Of a stretch of 32,006 nt of DNA, positions 24,661 to 32,006 are shown piece after piece. Under the pieces are notes generated by a model, which searched no databases, had not been told where the DNA came from, and saw only the letters and a list, made by a program, of their open reading frames with translations. The stretch spans positions 1 to 32,006 of the forward strand of contig JAQIBX010000029.1 in the NCBI GenBank assembly GCA_027858895.1, in the 5' to 3' direction. A program made the position numbers and the translations under genes. Source of the DNA: Desulfuromusa sp. (lineage in GTDB: Bacteria > Desulfobacterota > Desulfuromonadia > Desulfuromonadales > Geopsychrobacteraceae). Position 1 is the stretch's first letter; each line of letters begins with the position of its first letter.

Positions 24661-26406
24661 ATGGCAAAGAAAATAAATCCGGATGAAATTCAGCAACTGA
24701 TAGACATGGGCAAGGAAAAAGGCTTTCTCACCTATGATGAAGTGAATGAACTGTTGCCGGCCAACATGGTGTCCTCGGAACAGCTTGAGGATGTGATGAG
24801 CATGTTTGGTGAGATGGATATTGAAATCGTTGAATCAGAGGGTAAGGCGACAGGCTTAAAAGATGATGATAGCGATGATGATGAACGAGAAGTTGAGTTA
24901 GAGGCGGGCACCCTTGGTAGAACCAGCGATCCGGTGCGCATGTATCTGCGTGAAATGGGACAGGTTGCTCTGCTGACCCGTGAGGGCGAGGTAGTAATCG
25001 CTAAACGGATTGAAGAGGGCGAAGCTCAGGTGACTAAGGTGGTGATGCGCACCCCGATTGCTGCTCATGCAGTGAAGCAGTTGCTATTACGGCTTGAAAA
25101 AGGACAAAGCCGGGTTTCAGATATTACCCGCGACTACGATGAGGAAGAGGGCGGTGAAGTAGAAGGAAAACAGCGTAGGCGTCTACTGGAATTATATGAA
25201 AAACTCCGGTTGCTTGAGCAACATCTGCTAATAATCGAGGAATCCTTACAGACTGTTTCTGGCAAGAAAAAGCGTCAAGAGTTGGAGGCGCAGAAGGAGG
25301 CAGATCGCAAGCTGCAAATCAAACTGTTGCGTGAGGTTCGGCTGAAAGATTTCCAGGTCGCTAAAATTGTTGACCGTCTTAAGGATATGGGGAATCAAGT
25401 TAAAAAAGGAAAGGCCGAAATTGCTGATTGCGAGGATAAAGTCAGTCGTCCTTACGGCGAAATTAGCAGCTATTTGACACGCATGCGGCAAAACGATGTC
25501 GAAGCGCACGCCGTTGCCGATGAATTAAATGTTGCCGGCGATGTTCTGTTATCTGTTGAAAAGCGGCTGTTGTCTGCAGAGCGTAAATTTATCCGGGTGA
25601 CAGAAGAGTCCGGCTTTGAGCCCGACGATTTGCTGGAGTACTTAAAAAATGTTTATAAAGGCGAGTGGATTGCTAAAAAGGCAAAAGCTGAACTGGTTGA
25701 GGCTAACCTGCGCCTGGTTGTGTCAATTGCAAAAAAATATACCAACCGCGGGTTGCAGTTTCTCGATCTGATTCAGGAAGGGAATATCGGCTTGATGAAA
25801 GCGGTTGATAAGTTTGAGTATCGCCGTGGTTATAAGTTTTCGACTTATGCCACGTGGTGGATTCGTCAGGCCATCACCCGTGCCATTGCCGATCAGGCTC
25901 GGACCATCAGAATACCTGTCCATATGATTGAGACAATTAACAAACTCATAAGAACCACTCGACAGCTGGTGCAGGAATGCGGTCGTGAACCGACCCCGGA
26001 AGAAATTGCCGAACGGATGGATCTTCCCCTTGATAAGGTTCGGCGAGTGCTGAAAATTGCCAAAGAACCAATCAGTCTGGAGACTCCCATAGGTGAGGAA
26101 GAAGATTCATCTCTGGGTGATTTTATTGAAGATAAAGCAGTTGTTTCACCATTAGAATCTGTCCTTAAAGGGAATCTTACCGATCAGACTTCGCGAGTTC
26201 TGGCCTCTTTGACCCCTCGGGAAGAAAAGGTTTTACGGATGCGCTTTGGTATTGGTGAAAAATCTGATCATACCCTGGAGGAGGTTGGGCAGGATTTCAA
26301 TGTCACCCGTGAACGGATTCGGCAGATTGAAGCGAAAGCTTTGCGTAAATTGCGTCATCCCAGCCGAGCTAAAAGATTACGGGGGTTTGCTTCCACTGAG
26401 GGTTGA
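24661..26406 (+). CDS. rpoD: Housekeeping sigma factor RpoD (sigma-70)
   Basis: A 581-residue primary sigma factor. Region 1.1 ([20 protein letters not shown]) is followed by an acidic linker ([10 protein letters not shown]). Region 1.2 is [20 protein letters not shown] and a non-conserved insertion of roughly 200 residues follows. Regions 2.1-2.4 include [20 protein letters not shown] and [18 protein letters not shown]; region 4.2 is [20 protein letters not shown]. It is the last operon gene. A TATAAT at 24628 in the 99-bp gap after dnaG lacks a good -35, so an internal promoter is possible but unproven. GAGGAG lies upstream of the ATG. Confidence 0.98.
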   Translation: MAKKINPDEIQQLIDMGKEKGFLTYDEVNELLPANMVSSEQLEDVMSMFGEMDIEIVESEGKATGLKDDDSDDDEREVELEAGTLGRTSDPVRMYLREMGQVALLTREGEVVIAKRIEEGEAQVTKVVMRTPIAAHAVKQLLLRLEKGQSRVSDITRDYDEEEGGEVEGKQRRRLLELYEKLRLLEQHLLIIEESLQTVSGKKKRQELEAQKEADRKLQIKLLREVRLKDFQVAKIVDRLKDMGNQVKKGKAEIADCEDKVSRPYGEISSYLTRMRQNDVEAHAVADELNVAGDVLLSVEKRLLSAERKFIRVTEESGFEPDDLLEYLKNVYKGEWIAKKAKAELVEANLRLVVSIAKKYTNRGLQFLDLIQEGNIGLMKAVDKFEYRRGYKFSTYATWWIRQAITRAIADQARTIRIPVHMIETINKLIRTTRQLVQECGREPTPEEIAERMDLPLDKVRRVLKIAKEPISLETPIGEEEDSSLGDFIEDKAVVSPLESVLKGNLTDQTSRVLASLTPREEKVLRMRFGIGEKSDHTLEEVGQDFNVTRERIRQIEAKALRKLRHPSRAKRLRGFASTEG

Positions 26407-26408
26407 TG

Positions 26409-26537
26409 AAATGGCGTCGCAAAAAAGTCCGCTCTGCTGCGTTGTAGCATTTTTTCAGGATCTCGACATACTTATGTATGTCTTCGCCCCTGAAAAAACA
26501 CTACGCCTTGCCGAACGAAATTTTTGCCTAGCCATTT
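26409..26537. repeat. 129-bp imperfect palindromic repeat element
   Basis: An inverted repeat centred at 26473: AAATGGC (26409) with GCCATTT (26531), GCAAAAA with TTTTTGC, TTTTTTCAGG (26450-26459) with CCTGAAAAAA (26489-26498), and GACATAC-TTAT-GTATGTC at the apex (26465-26482). It begins just after the rpoD stop. It codes for nothing and has no transposase, so it fits a MITE- or BIME-like dispersed element. As RNA it would fold into one long hairpin and could end or protect the rpoD message. Confidence 0.8.
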
Positions 26538-26615
26538 CTGAATCCAGTAAAAGTTGATAGCTTCGCCAGCGTATGATTCTGGCACAAATATTATAAGCGT
26601 AAATGATACTTTCTC

Positions 26616-26645
26616 TTGACAGTAGCGAGCTATTTTTCTTATTCT
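26616..26645 (+). promoter_or_regulatory. tRNA promoter
   Basis: TTGACA (26616-26621), an 18-base spacer and TATTCT (26640-26645), ending 15 bases before the tRNA. The perfect -35 fits a strong stable-RNA promoter. Confidence 0.7.
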
Positions 26646-26660
26646 GAGCTCTTGTGTGAA

Positions 26661-26737
26661 GGGCCCATAGCTCAGTTGGTTAGAGCCGCCGGCTCATAAC
26701 CGGCTGGTCCCAGGTTCGAGTCCTGGTGGGCCCACCA
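26661..26737 (+). tRNA. tRNA with CAU anticodon (Met or Ile2)
   Basis: A complete 77-nt cloverleaf: acceptor GGGCCCA/TGGGCCC, D arm GCTC..GAGC, anticodon stem GCCGG/CCGGC with loop CTCATAA, T arm CCAGG-TTCGAGT-CCTGG, discriminator A and encoded CCA. The CAU anticodon allows elongator Met or lysidine-modified Ile2. Initiator Met is excluded by the paired first position (G1-C72) and by the absence of the three G-C pairs at the base of the anticodon stem. Deciding between Met and Ile2 needs comparison with the other CAU tRNAs of the genome. Confidence 0.95.
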
Positions 26738-26746
26738 TTAACCCTA

Positions 26747-26762
26747 GCAGCGTTTACGCTGC
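26747..26762 (+). terminator. Short hairpin after the tRNA
   Basis: GCAGCG-TTTA-CGCTGC followed by CAATTTTA, ten bases after the tRNA CCA. The stem is strong and the T tract weak; it probably ends the tRNA transcript or marks 3' processing. Confidence 0.6.
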
Positions 26763-26892
26763 CAATTTTATCAGGCAATAGAGATTGAACAGAGATTATC
26801 GCTTAACAAAGTTGACGCTTCCAGATAACGAACCCGGGAGAAGCGTAGAGATTGCGGCACAGTTCGCAAGTGCAGAGAAACAGATCATGAGA

Positions 26893-26926
26893 GAGTGTAC
26901 CGAACAGCCGGTGCACTCTTTTTTTT
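26893..26926 (+). terminator. Strong rho-independent terminator directly before the NIF3 gene
   Basis: GAGTGTACCG pairs with CGGTGCACTC (one G-U) around AACAGC, followed by eight T. Only 12 bases separate its end from the NIF3 ATG, so no promoter can fit between. It either ends an unannotated RNA starting after the tRNA or acts as a conditional terminator for the NIF3 operon. The leader sequence AGTGCA near 26869 could pair with TGCACT of the 3' arm as an antiterminator, and TTGCG..CGCAA forms a separate small hairpin. Confidence 0.85.
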
Positions 26927-26938
26927 GTGGGGGGTACA

Positions 26939-28069
26939 ATGGCTAAGCAAAAAACAGCTTGTTTAGCGGATATCATTGGCCTGCTCAATCAGCTATGTCC
27001 CCCCGACTTAGCCGAAGATTGGGATAATGTGGGCTTGCAGGTGGGCGATCCAACAGCAAAAATTGATAAGATTCTTGTCTGTCTGGATGCCGAAGAAATT
27101 GCCATCCAAGAGGCACATCGCCAGGGCGCACAACTGCTTATCTCCCATCATCCCCTCATTTTTAAACCGCTTAAACGCCTGAGCCCTACCGATATGACCG
27201 GGCGGGTTCTATATCAAGCCATCAAGCAGGATATGGCCGTTGTCAGTGCGCACACCAATCTGGATCGTGCCGCCGATGGCTTAAATGACTGGCTTGCTAC
27301 TCGACTGGGGGTGAATGTCCCTATTCCTTTGGAACGCCCTGAAAAAGGTCATTTCTACAAGCTGGTCGTGTATGTTCCTCTTGGTCATGAAATGGCAGTC
27401 AGGGATGCCATTTTTGCTGCTGGAGCAGGGCAAATTGGCGCCTATGATCATTGTTCATTTAACAGTCGTGGAACCGGGACATTTCGTGGCTGTCAAGGAA
27501 CACAACCATTTATTGGCACTCCTGGAAAACTTGAAATGACTGAAGAGGTCCGCCTGGAGACGGTCGTTCCTGTCTCGGTATTGAACAAAGCGGTCTCGCG
27601 AATGTTGCAAGCACATCCTTATGAAGAAGTTGCTTATGATTTGATCCCTTTGGCTAATGAACGTTTGGATGTTGGCCTGGGACGAGTCGGTCACCTTGAA
27701 AAAACCATTTCATTGCGGCAATTTGCCGAACAGGTGAAGACATCGTTACAACTTACTTCACTCAAATTGGTTGGTGATTTACAACGACAGATCAGCCGAG
27801 TTGCTGTTTGTGGCGGCACTGGAATGTCATTGTTTTCCGCAGCTGTACGTCACGGTGCCGATTGTCTGGTTACGGCGGATATAAAGTTTCATGAAGCCCA
27901 AAGAGCGAGAGCCGAGGGAATCGCATTGATTGACGCCGGACATTTTGCTACGGAACAAATAATGGTGGCGGAGCTTTCCCAGAGGTTGCGGAAAGTCGCG
28001 AGCGAACGCCAATTTAGGATTGAGATTATTGAAATGACAGCAGAAAAGGACCCTTTGGTTGTATTCTGA
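26939..28069 (+). CDS. NIF3-like dinuclear metal-centre protein (YqfO/YbgI)
   Basis: A 376-residue cytosolic protein, the long form with an inserted PII-like middle domain as in Bacillus YqfO. Metal ligands are visible: LLISHHPLIFKPL (His70, His71), SAHTNLDRAADGLND (His105, Asp109) and the C-terminal DAGHFATEQ (His and Glu). The inserted domain runs from about 135 to 235 (HFYKLVVYVPLGHEMAVRDA). Family members have been proposed as GTP cyclohydrolase I type 2-like or metallochaperone enzymes; none is proven. The ATG at 26939 follows GGGGGG; a GTG at 26927 directly abuts the terminator T run and is unlikely. The zinc-ribbon coiled-coil gene follows. Confidence 0.9.
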   Translation: MAKQKTACLADIIGLLNQLCPPDLAEDWDNVGLQVGDPTAKIDKILVCLDAEEIAIQEAHRQGAQLLISHHPLIFKPLKRLSPTDMTGRVLYQAIKQDMAVVSAHTNLDRAADGLNDWLATRLGVNVPIPLERPEKGHFYKLVVYVPLGHEMAVRDAIFAAGAGQIGAYDHCSFNSRGTGTFRGCQGTQPFIGTPGKLEMTEEVRLETVVPVSVLNKAVSRMLQAHPYEEVAYDLIPLANERLDVGLGRVGHLEKTISLRQFAEQVKTSLQLTSLKLVGDLQRQISRVAVCGGTGMSLFSAAVRHGADCLVTADIKFHEAQRARAEGIALIDAGHFATEQIMVAELSQRLRKVASERQFRIEIIEMTAEKDPLVVF

Positions 28070-28105
28070 CTGTCACCACCTGTACTGAAAATGGAGGTTA
28101 TTAAC

Positions 28106-28816
28106 GTGAAAAACAAAATGAATCTGCTGAGAGATCTTCAGGAAATTGACCAGGAAATCAGCGCTATTGAGACAACCCGGCACGGTTACCGCAGTGAATT
28201 GGATGCATTTGAGGCTGATGTTGTGAGAGTTCAGGAAATGCTTGATCAATTGAACCAAGAAGTGGCTCAGTTGCAGCAGACCGAAGCTGAATTGCAGCAA
28301 GGTTTGCTTAAAGAACAGGATAATGTGAGACGGGTTGAGGCCCGCTTGCCTGAGATCCAGACGCAGAAAGAATATGTCGCTGTTCTGAAAGAGATTGATA
28401 TTGCAAAAAAATCGAACAAGGATGTTGAAGAACAAATGCGGGCTCAGCTGCAGGAAATCTCCGTCCTTGAGGAAGATATTGCGGAGAAGGAGGGTGAGCT
28501 TAAAGCGATCCAAGAAAAATCGGAAGCACGCGGTGCTGAATTGAAGCAATTGCTCACGGAGTCTGAGGCTATGTTGCTTAAGCGAACTCAGACACGAGAA
28601 TCGGTTGCTGCTGCACTTCCCGCGAGTCTGTTGCGCAAGTACCATACGTTGTTCAAGCGTCGGGGCGGGATGGCTCTGGCTTTGGCGAGTAACGGTGCCT
28701 GCCTTGGTTGTAATATGCAGTTGCCGCCACAGCAGTACAACAAGCTGTTAGAAGTAGCAGAAATTCAAAATTGCCCCCACTGTAACCGGATTCTTTACGT
28801 TGAGGTGGACGTTTAA
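28106..28816 (+). CDS. Coiled-coil protein with C4-type zinc ribbon
   Basis: A 236-residue protein of the C4-type zinc-ribbon family often found beside NIF3-like genes. Residues 1-170 are an almost continuous coiled coil rich in Gln, Glu and Leu. The C-terminus has two cysteine knuckles, ACLGCNMQLPP and NCPHCNRILYV, that would bind one zinc. The start is GTG at 28106: GGAGG lies eight bases before it, whereas the upstream in-frame ATG (28091) is part of that same ATGGAGG and has no Shine-Dalgarno. The role is unknown; domain order suggests a nucleic-acid or ribosome binding scaffold. It is 36 bases after the NIF3 gene, likely one transcript. Confidence 0.9.
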   Translation: MKNKMNLLRDLQEIDQEISAIETTRHGYRSELDAFEADVVRVQEMLDQLNQEVAQLQQTEAELQQGLLKEQDNVRRVEARLPEIQTQKEYVAVLKEIDIAKKSNKDVEEQMRAQLQEISVLEEDIAEKEGELKAIQEKSEARGAELKQLLTESEAMLLKRTQTRESVAAALPASLLRKYHTLFKRRGGMALALASNGACLGCNMQLPPQQYNKLLEVAEIQNCPHCNRILYVEVDV

Positions 28817-28831
28817 CATTTCGTTTAGAGG

Positions 28832-29238
28832 TTGGTCAAAGAAGGACAGATGATCGCCGTCTGCCGGGGCTTTAGCCGCGGTGGAGGGAGGAAAGTCCGG
28901 GCTCCACAGGACAGGATGGTTCCTAACGGGAACCGGGGGTAACCCCAGGGAAAGTGCCACAGAGAGAAGACCGTCTGCTGTAGCCCGTAGGGCTAAAAGT
29001 GGATAAGGGTGAAACGGTGAGGTAAGAGCTCACCAGTTCTGGCGGTGACGTCGGAAGCTTGGTAAACCCCATCCGGAGCAAGGCCAAATAGGGGAACGTT
29101 TGAGGGCTGTCCGCCCGAAGTTCCCGGGTTGGCTGCTTGAGGTCGTTGGCAACGACGATCCTAGATGAATGATCATCGCCTTGCTGCAGGTAACTTCAAC
29201 AGGGAACAGAACCCGGCTTACGGACTTCTTTGGCCACT
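28832..29238 (+). ncRNA. rnpB: RNase P RNA (type A)
   Basis: The catalytic RNA that matures tRNA 5' ends. GAGGAAAGTCCGGGCTCCAC (near 28904-28923) and the distal ACAGAACCCGGCTTAC (29206-29221) are the universal conserved cores. The ends pair as helix P1: GGTCAAAGAAG near 28835 with CTTCTTTGGCC at 29225-29235. Length (about 400 nt) fits bacterial type A. It starts just 15 bases after the zinc-ribbon stop, so it may share that transcript or have a promoter inside that gene; a run of T follows at 29238. Confidence 0.96.
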
Positions 29239-29244
29239 TTTTTC

Positions 29245-29279
29245 GCGACAGTATGATATCCTCATGCTGTCGCTTTTTT
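29245..29279 (+). terminator. Rho-independent terminator after rnpB
   Basis: GCGACAGTATGA pairs with TCATGCTGTCGC (12 bp, one G-U) around TATCC, followed by six T. It separates rnpB from the LOG gene. Confidence 0.92.
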
Positions 29280-29325
29280 CTTGAAATACTACTGATTTGA
29301 TTGTCCCCAGCTGGAGGAGTCTGTC

Positions 29326-30351
29326 ATGCCATTAAGTTTTGATCGTTGTAACGGTGAGATTGATGATCTTATTGATCTCCTGATGCGCAAAGCAGAGGTT
29401 TATCATCCTGACATGATCCGTGAAATGATTATCGGGGCGCTGAAATCGGGTCAGGAAAATGATTATCTTGCGGATCAGAAGCTGATGCGTACGACCATGA
29501 AGGAAATGCGTTATACCAATAAGATTTTTTCTCCTTACCGGAACCGCAAAAAAGTGACCGTGTTTGGTAGCGCCAGAACTTCTGCCGATGAACCAATTTA
29601 CAAAACATGTGTTGAATTCTGCAGGTTACTGGTTGAACATAATTATATGGTCATTACCGGCGGCGGCCCTGGAATTATGCGAGCAGGGAATGAAGGGGCT
29701 GGGGTGGAAAATTCTTTTGCGGTGAACATTCGACTGCCGTTTGAGCAAGATACCAACCCGGTGATGAACCAGGATAAAAAAGTTATCACTTATAAATATT
29801 TTTTCAATCGCAAGGTGGCTTTTCTTAAGGAAGCTGCCGCCGTTGTCATGTTTCCAGGCGGGTTTGGCACTCTGGATGAAACGATGGAAATAATGACCCT
29901 GATCCAAACAGGTAAAAATCCACCGATTCCTGTGGTGATGATCGATGATGATGGAGGATATTGGGAGGACTGGTTGGACTTTCTCAGAGGCAGTCTGCTC
30001 AAGAGGGGATTGATCTCCGGCGCGGATTTTTCTTTATTCTCGATTACCCGAGATCCCGCTGAGGCGGTACAGGTGATTGATGATTTTTATCGCAACTATC
30101 ATTCGCTGCGTTTTGTGGGGAACAAGCTAGTTATCCGTTTGAATAAGCCTCTCGATTCTGATCATCTCAATATATTAACTGGTGAGTTTGGAGAAATTTT
30201 GGTGCCAGGTGGAAAAATTAGTTTGAGTTCGCCATTGCCAGAGGAATATGATCAGCCTGACTTGAAGCATCTGCCGCGGTTGACTCTGGAATTTGACCGG
30301 CGCAGCTACGGGTTGCTTAAATCTTTTATCCGCCGGATCAATTCTTTTTAG
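29326..30351 (+). CDS. LOG-family nucleoside monophosphate phosphoribohydrolase-like protein
   Basis: A 341-residue protein of the lysine-decarboxylase-like/LOG family (Rossmann fold). VTVFGSARTS opens the core at about residue 77, VITGGGPGIMRAGNEGA (109-125) is the nucleotide-binding loop and PGGFGTLDE (177-185) is the catalytic PGGxGTxxE motif. The family hydrolyses nucleoside 5'-monophosphates to base and ribose phosphate (LOG, PpnN). It is longer than plant-type LOG (about 200 aa), with an N-terminal helical extension and a C-terminal beta-rich extension (about 265-341). GGAGGAG precedes the ATG. The ATP-grasp gene begins 10 bases after its stop. Confidence 0.9.
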   Translation: MPLSFDRCNGEIDDLIDLLMRKAEVYHPDMIREMIIGALKSGQENDYLADQKLMRTTMKEMRYTNKIFSPYRNRKKVTVFGSARTSADEPIYKTCVEFCRLLVEHNYMVITGGGPGIMRAGNEGAGVENSFAVNIRLPFEQDTNPVMNQDKKVITYKYFFNRKVAFLKEAAAVVMFPGGFGTLDETMEIMTLIQTGKNPPIPVVMIDDDGGYWEDWLDFLRGSLLKRGLISGADFSLFSITRDPAEAVQVIDDFYRNYHSLRFVGNKLVIRLNKPLDSDHLNILTGEFGEILVPGGKISLSSPLPEEYDQPDLKHLPRLTLEFDRRSYGLLKSFIRRINSF

Positions 30352-30361
30352 AAGGGACATA

Positions 30362-31477
30362 ATGTCTGTTGCTACAGGTCTGCCTATTAGCCGTCTGACC
30401 GCACATTTGCCACATCAGGATTTACGCCAAATGGTGCGGCTGGTCCGTTTGTTGTTCCGCTTGAGCCACTCAGAAACATACCGCAACCAGATTTTTCCTC
30501 AGATCCCCGCAGCTGCCAGATTCAATCCCGGCCATGCAGCATTGATGATGGGCTACGACTTTCATTTGACCGACCATGGACCCCGGTTGATTGAGGTCAA
30601 TACCAACGCAGGTGGCGGATATATCGCCTGGTTGAGTGAGCAGTTGGCTGGCGAGATGTCATCCCTCTCTCTGTCAAATCGTTTTCAGCAGCGTTTATTG
30701 CAAAGTTATCTGCAGGAATGGCGCGACTTTTCCGGGGGAGAACGACCATTGAAGCGGGTTGCCGTGGTTGATGAGGATCTGGAGCAGCAGGCACTTCTTC
30801 CGGAGATGGTTGGCTGTTGTGACTGGCTGTGTCAACATGGAATCGATGCACAAATGGCTTCCCCTGAACAACTTCAAGTTCGCTCAGGAGGAGTCTATCT
30901 GCACGAGAAAAAAATTGACCTGATCTATAACCGGCACTGTGATTTCTATCTTGAAACAGACCTGATGAATGATTTGAAGTTAGCCTATCTAGCGGCCAAG
31001 GTCTGCTTGTCCCCCAATCCTTTTGCCTACGGATTGTTGGCTGACAAGCGCAGGATGGTGCTCTGGTCTGATCCGGATGCTTTGGATGGATTAGATTTAT
31101 CAGTTCAAGATAAACAGTTATTGTTGGCAATGGTTCCCCCCAGCTTTTTGTTATCGACACAAGATCGGGACAATATTTGGACGCGACGTAAAAAGCTAAT
31201 TTTTAAGCCTGTCACCAGGTTTGGTGGTCGTGGAGTATTAATGGGAAAGGGTATTACGAAAAAACGGTTTGCCGATCTTGATCCAGAAACAACTCTGGTG
31301 CAGGAGGTGGTTGCACCCTCAATTGAAACTTCAGCAAACGGAGATGAGTTTAAGATGGATCTGCGCCTGTTTGTTTATCGCGATCGCCTGCTTGGGGTCG
31401 GAGCTAGATTATATCAAGGACAAGTGACAAATTTGAGAACGGAAGGTGGGGGGTTTGCACCGGTGCGGATTGTTTGA
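30362..31477 (+). CDS. Permuted ATP-grasp protein, glutathionylspermidine-synthase-like
   Basis: A 371-residue cytosolic protein of uncertain function. LIEVNTNAGGGYIAW (76-90) resembles the acidic Mg/ATP motif, and FKPVTRFGGRGVLMG (281-295) the phosphate-binding lysine loop, with KMDLRLFVYR (331-340) after it. The acidic motif precedes the lysine loop, the reverse of ordinary ATP-grasp enzymes and the order seen in circularly permuted ones such as glutathionylspermidine synthase. It would ligate an acid to an amine using ATP; substrates are unknown. The start at 30362 is favoured by AAGGGA upstream; the frame is open into the LOG gene. Coupling to the LOG gene suggests a joint pathway. Confidence 0.7.
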   Translation: MSVATGLPISRLTAHLPHQDLRQMVRLVRLLFRLSHSETYRNQIFPQIPAAARFNPGHAALMMGYDFHLTDHGPRLIEVNTNAGGGYIAWLSEQLAGEMSSLSLSNRFQQRLLQSYLQEWRDFSGGERPLKRVAVVDEDLEQQALLPEMVGCCDWLCQHGIDAQMASPEQLQVRSGGVYLHEKKIDLIYNRHCDFYLETDLMNDLKLAYLAAKVCLSPNPFAYGLLADKRRMVLWSDPDALDGLDLSVQDKQLLLAMVPPSFLLSTQDRDNIWTRRKKLIFKPVTRFGGRGVLMGKGITKKRFADLDPETTLVQEVVAPSIETSANGDEFKMDLRLFVYRDRLLGVGARLYQGQVTNLRTEGGGFAPVRIV

Positions 31478-31481
31478 AACC

Positions 31482-31841
31482 TTACCCGCCCGCTTTTTTA
31501 ACTTTCCAACCTTTATCCTCCAGCAAGCTTAACAGCAGGTCACGGTGATCACCCTGAATTTCGATCACACCATTTTTGATCGTCCCACCGGTTCCACATT
31601 TCTGCTTTATCTCTTTCGCCAGTGCCTTCAGGTCATCTCCCGTTAAAGGGACACCGGTGATCAGAGTAACCCCCTGACCTTTTCGCCCTTTTGTCTCCCG
31701 CTGAAGGCGGACAATACCATCGGATTTAGTTTTATTCGATGGTTTGTTATTGCACCGGCATTTTTGCAGACGTAGACCACACTTGGGACAGGTCGTTCCG
31801 GTTTCATCAGAATAAACGAGTCTATGATTTGAGTTTGCCAT
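31482..31841 (-). CDS. yciH: YciH / SUI1 (eIF1-like) translation factor
   Basis: A 119-residue protein. The C-terminal SUI1 fold (about 40-117) includes QRETKGRKGQGVTLITGVPL and KCGTGGTIKNGVIEIQGDHR, the eIF1 core and its basic loop. The N-terminus carries CPKCGLRLQKCRC (residues 18-30), a Cys cluster typical of the bacterial YciH group that may bind zinc. Bacterial YciH influences start-site fidelity and inhibits translation under stress. It converges with the ATP-grasp gene with only four bases between the stop codons and no terminator visible there. Confidence 0.93.
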   Translation of the reverse strand: MANSNHRLVYSDETGTTCPKCGLRLQKCRCNNKPSNKTKSDGIVRLQRETKGRKGQGVTLITGVPLTGDDLKALAKEIKQKCGTGGTIKNGVIEIQGDHRDLLLSLLEDKGWKVKKAGG

Positions 31842-31877
31842 GATTATCTCAGCCTTTAAAAGGGTCGGGCTTGGTAA

Positions 31878-32006
31878 CTACTGATGTATAGTTTTTCTGA
31901 ACTGACATTCAACACAGATCATTTGAAATTCGTAAAGCCCCGATTCCTTATTCATAACCGTTACATTGGTCATGTGTCGGTTGCAGGTGATTTTATAGCA
32001 TTCGCT
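31878..32006 (-). CDS. Partial Cys-rich ORF cut by the window edge
   Basis: On the minus strand a frame enters from the right edge and ends with TAG at 31878, giving 42 residues. It contains CYKITCN and CVECQFRKTIHQ, a spacing that suggests a zinc ribbon or finger, separated by MTNVTVMNKESGLYEFQMI. It lies upstream of yciH on the same strand. The start is outside the window, so its length and family cannot be judged and a chance frame is possible. Confidence 0.4.
   Translation of the reverse strand, partial: SECYKITCNRHMTNVTVMNKESGLYEFQMICVECQFRKTIHQ

Noticed and set aside
26927-26938. GTG at 26927 as start of the NIF3 gene.
   Set aside because: It directly follows the terminator T run, leaving no ribosome binding site; the ATG at 26939 fits better.
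28091-28105. ATG at 28091 as start of the zinc-ribbon coiled-coil gene.
   Set aside because: It overlaps GGAGG that is ideally spaced for the GTG at 28106 and has no Shine-Dalgarno of its own.
1-32006. CRISPR array, prophage or complete insertion sequence.
   Set aside because: No regularly spaced direct repeats, phage structural genes or full transposase frame were found; only remnants and small palindromic repeats are present.

Overview
The window looks like a chromosomal segment of a mesophilic anaerobic or metal-respiring bacterium of the Desulfuromonadales type (Desulfuromonas, Geopsychrobacter or Pelobacter-like). This is an inference. It rests on moderate GC, a membrane oxidoreductase fused to an eight-heme c-type cytochrome, the yqeY-cvpA-mutS2-dnaG-rpoD gene order, and a two-gene ydbH/ydbL set.

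Layout. (1) 1-2470 is a decayed accessory strip: a 3' fragment of a tRNA-Pro gene, an MFS transporter, the first residues of a serine resolvase (minus strand), a divergent intact parD antitoxin with a parE cut off after 23 codons, and two copies of a small hairpin repeat. The divergent resolvase/parDE layout matches toxin-antitoxin modules of Tn3-family transposons, so this looks like a transposon or island scar. (2) 2534-6308 (minus) is ydbH-ydbL, an envelope phospholipid-transport pair in which the lipoprotein appears to combine YnbE-like and YdbL-like parts. (3) 6491-8947 (plus) has arsC, dbpA and a GNAT acetyltransferase. (4) 9170-10717 (plus) has a promoter, a 57-residue zinc-ribbon protein and an unusual nitrilase-fold protein; a REP-like palindromic repeat follows. 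(5) 10967-14679 (minus) has two overlapping genes for a CydA-like membrane complex, one subunit carrying eight CXXCH motifs. (6) 14902-19094 has a small cupin, then on the minus strand nfeD, slipin and the soluble transhydrogenase sthA. (7) 19184-26406 (plus) is the macromolecular-synthesis operon yqeY-cvpA-mutS2-dnaG-rpoD, without rpsU, followed by a 129-bp palindromic repeat and a CAU-anticodon tRNA. (8) 26893-31841 has a strong terminator pressed against the start of a NIF3 gene (possible attenuator), a coiled-coil zinc-ribbon protein, RNase P RNA, a LOG-family enzyme translationally close to a permuted ATP-grasp protein, and a YciH/SUI1 factor (minus). The right edge cuts into a possible Cys-rich ORF.

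Housekeeping identities are solid from motifs. The least explained parts are the CydA-like/octaheme complex, the nitrilase/zinc-ribbon pair, the LOG/ATP-grasp pair, the conditional-looking terminator before NIF3 and the decayed left end. All homology calls were made by eye, without database searches.
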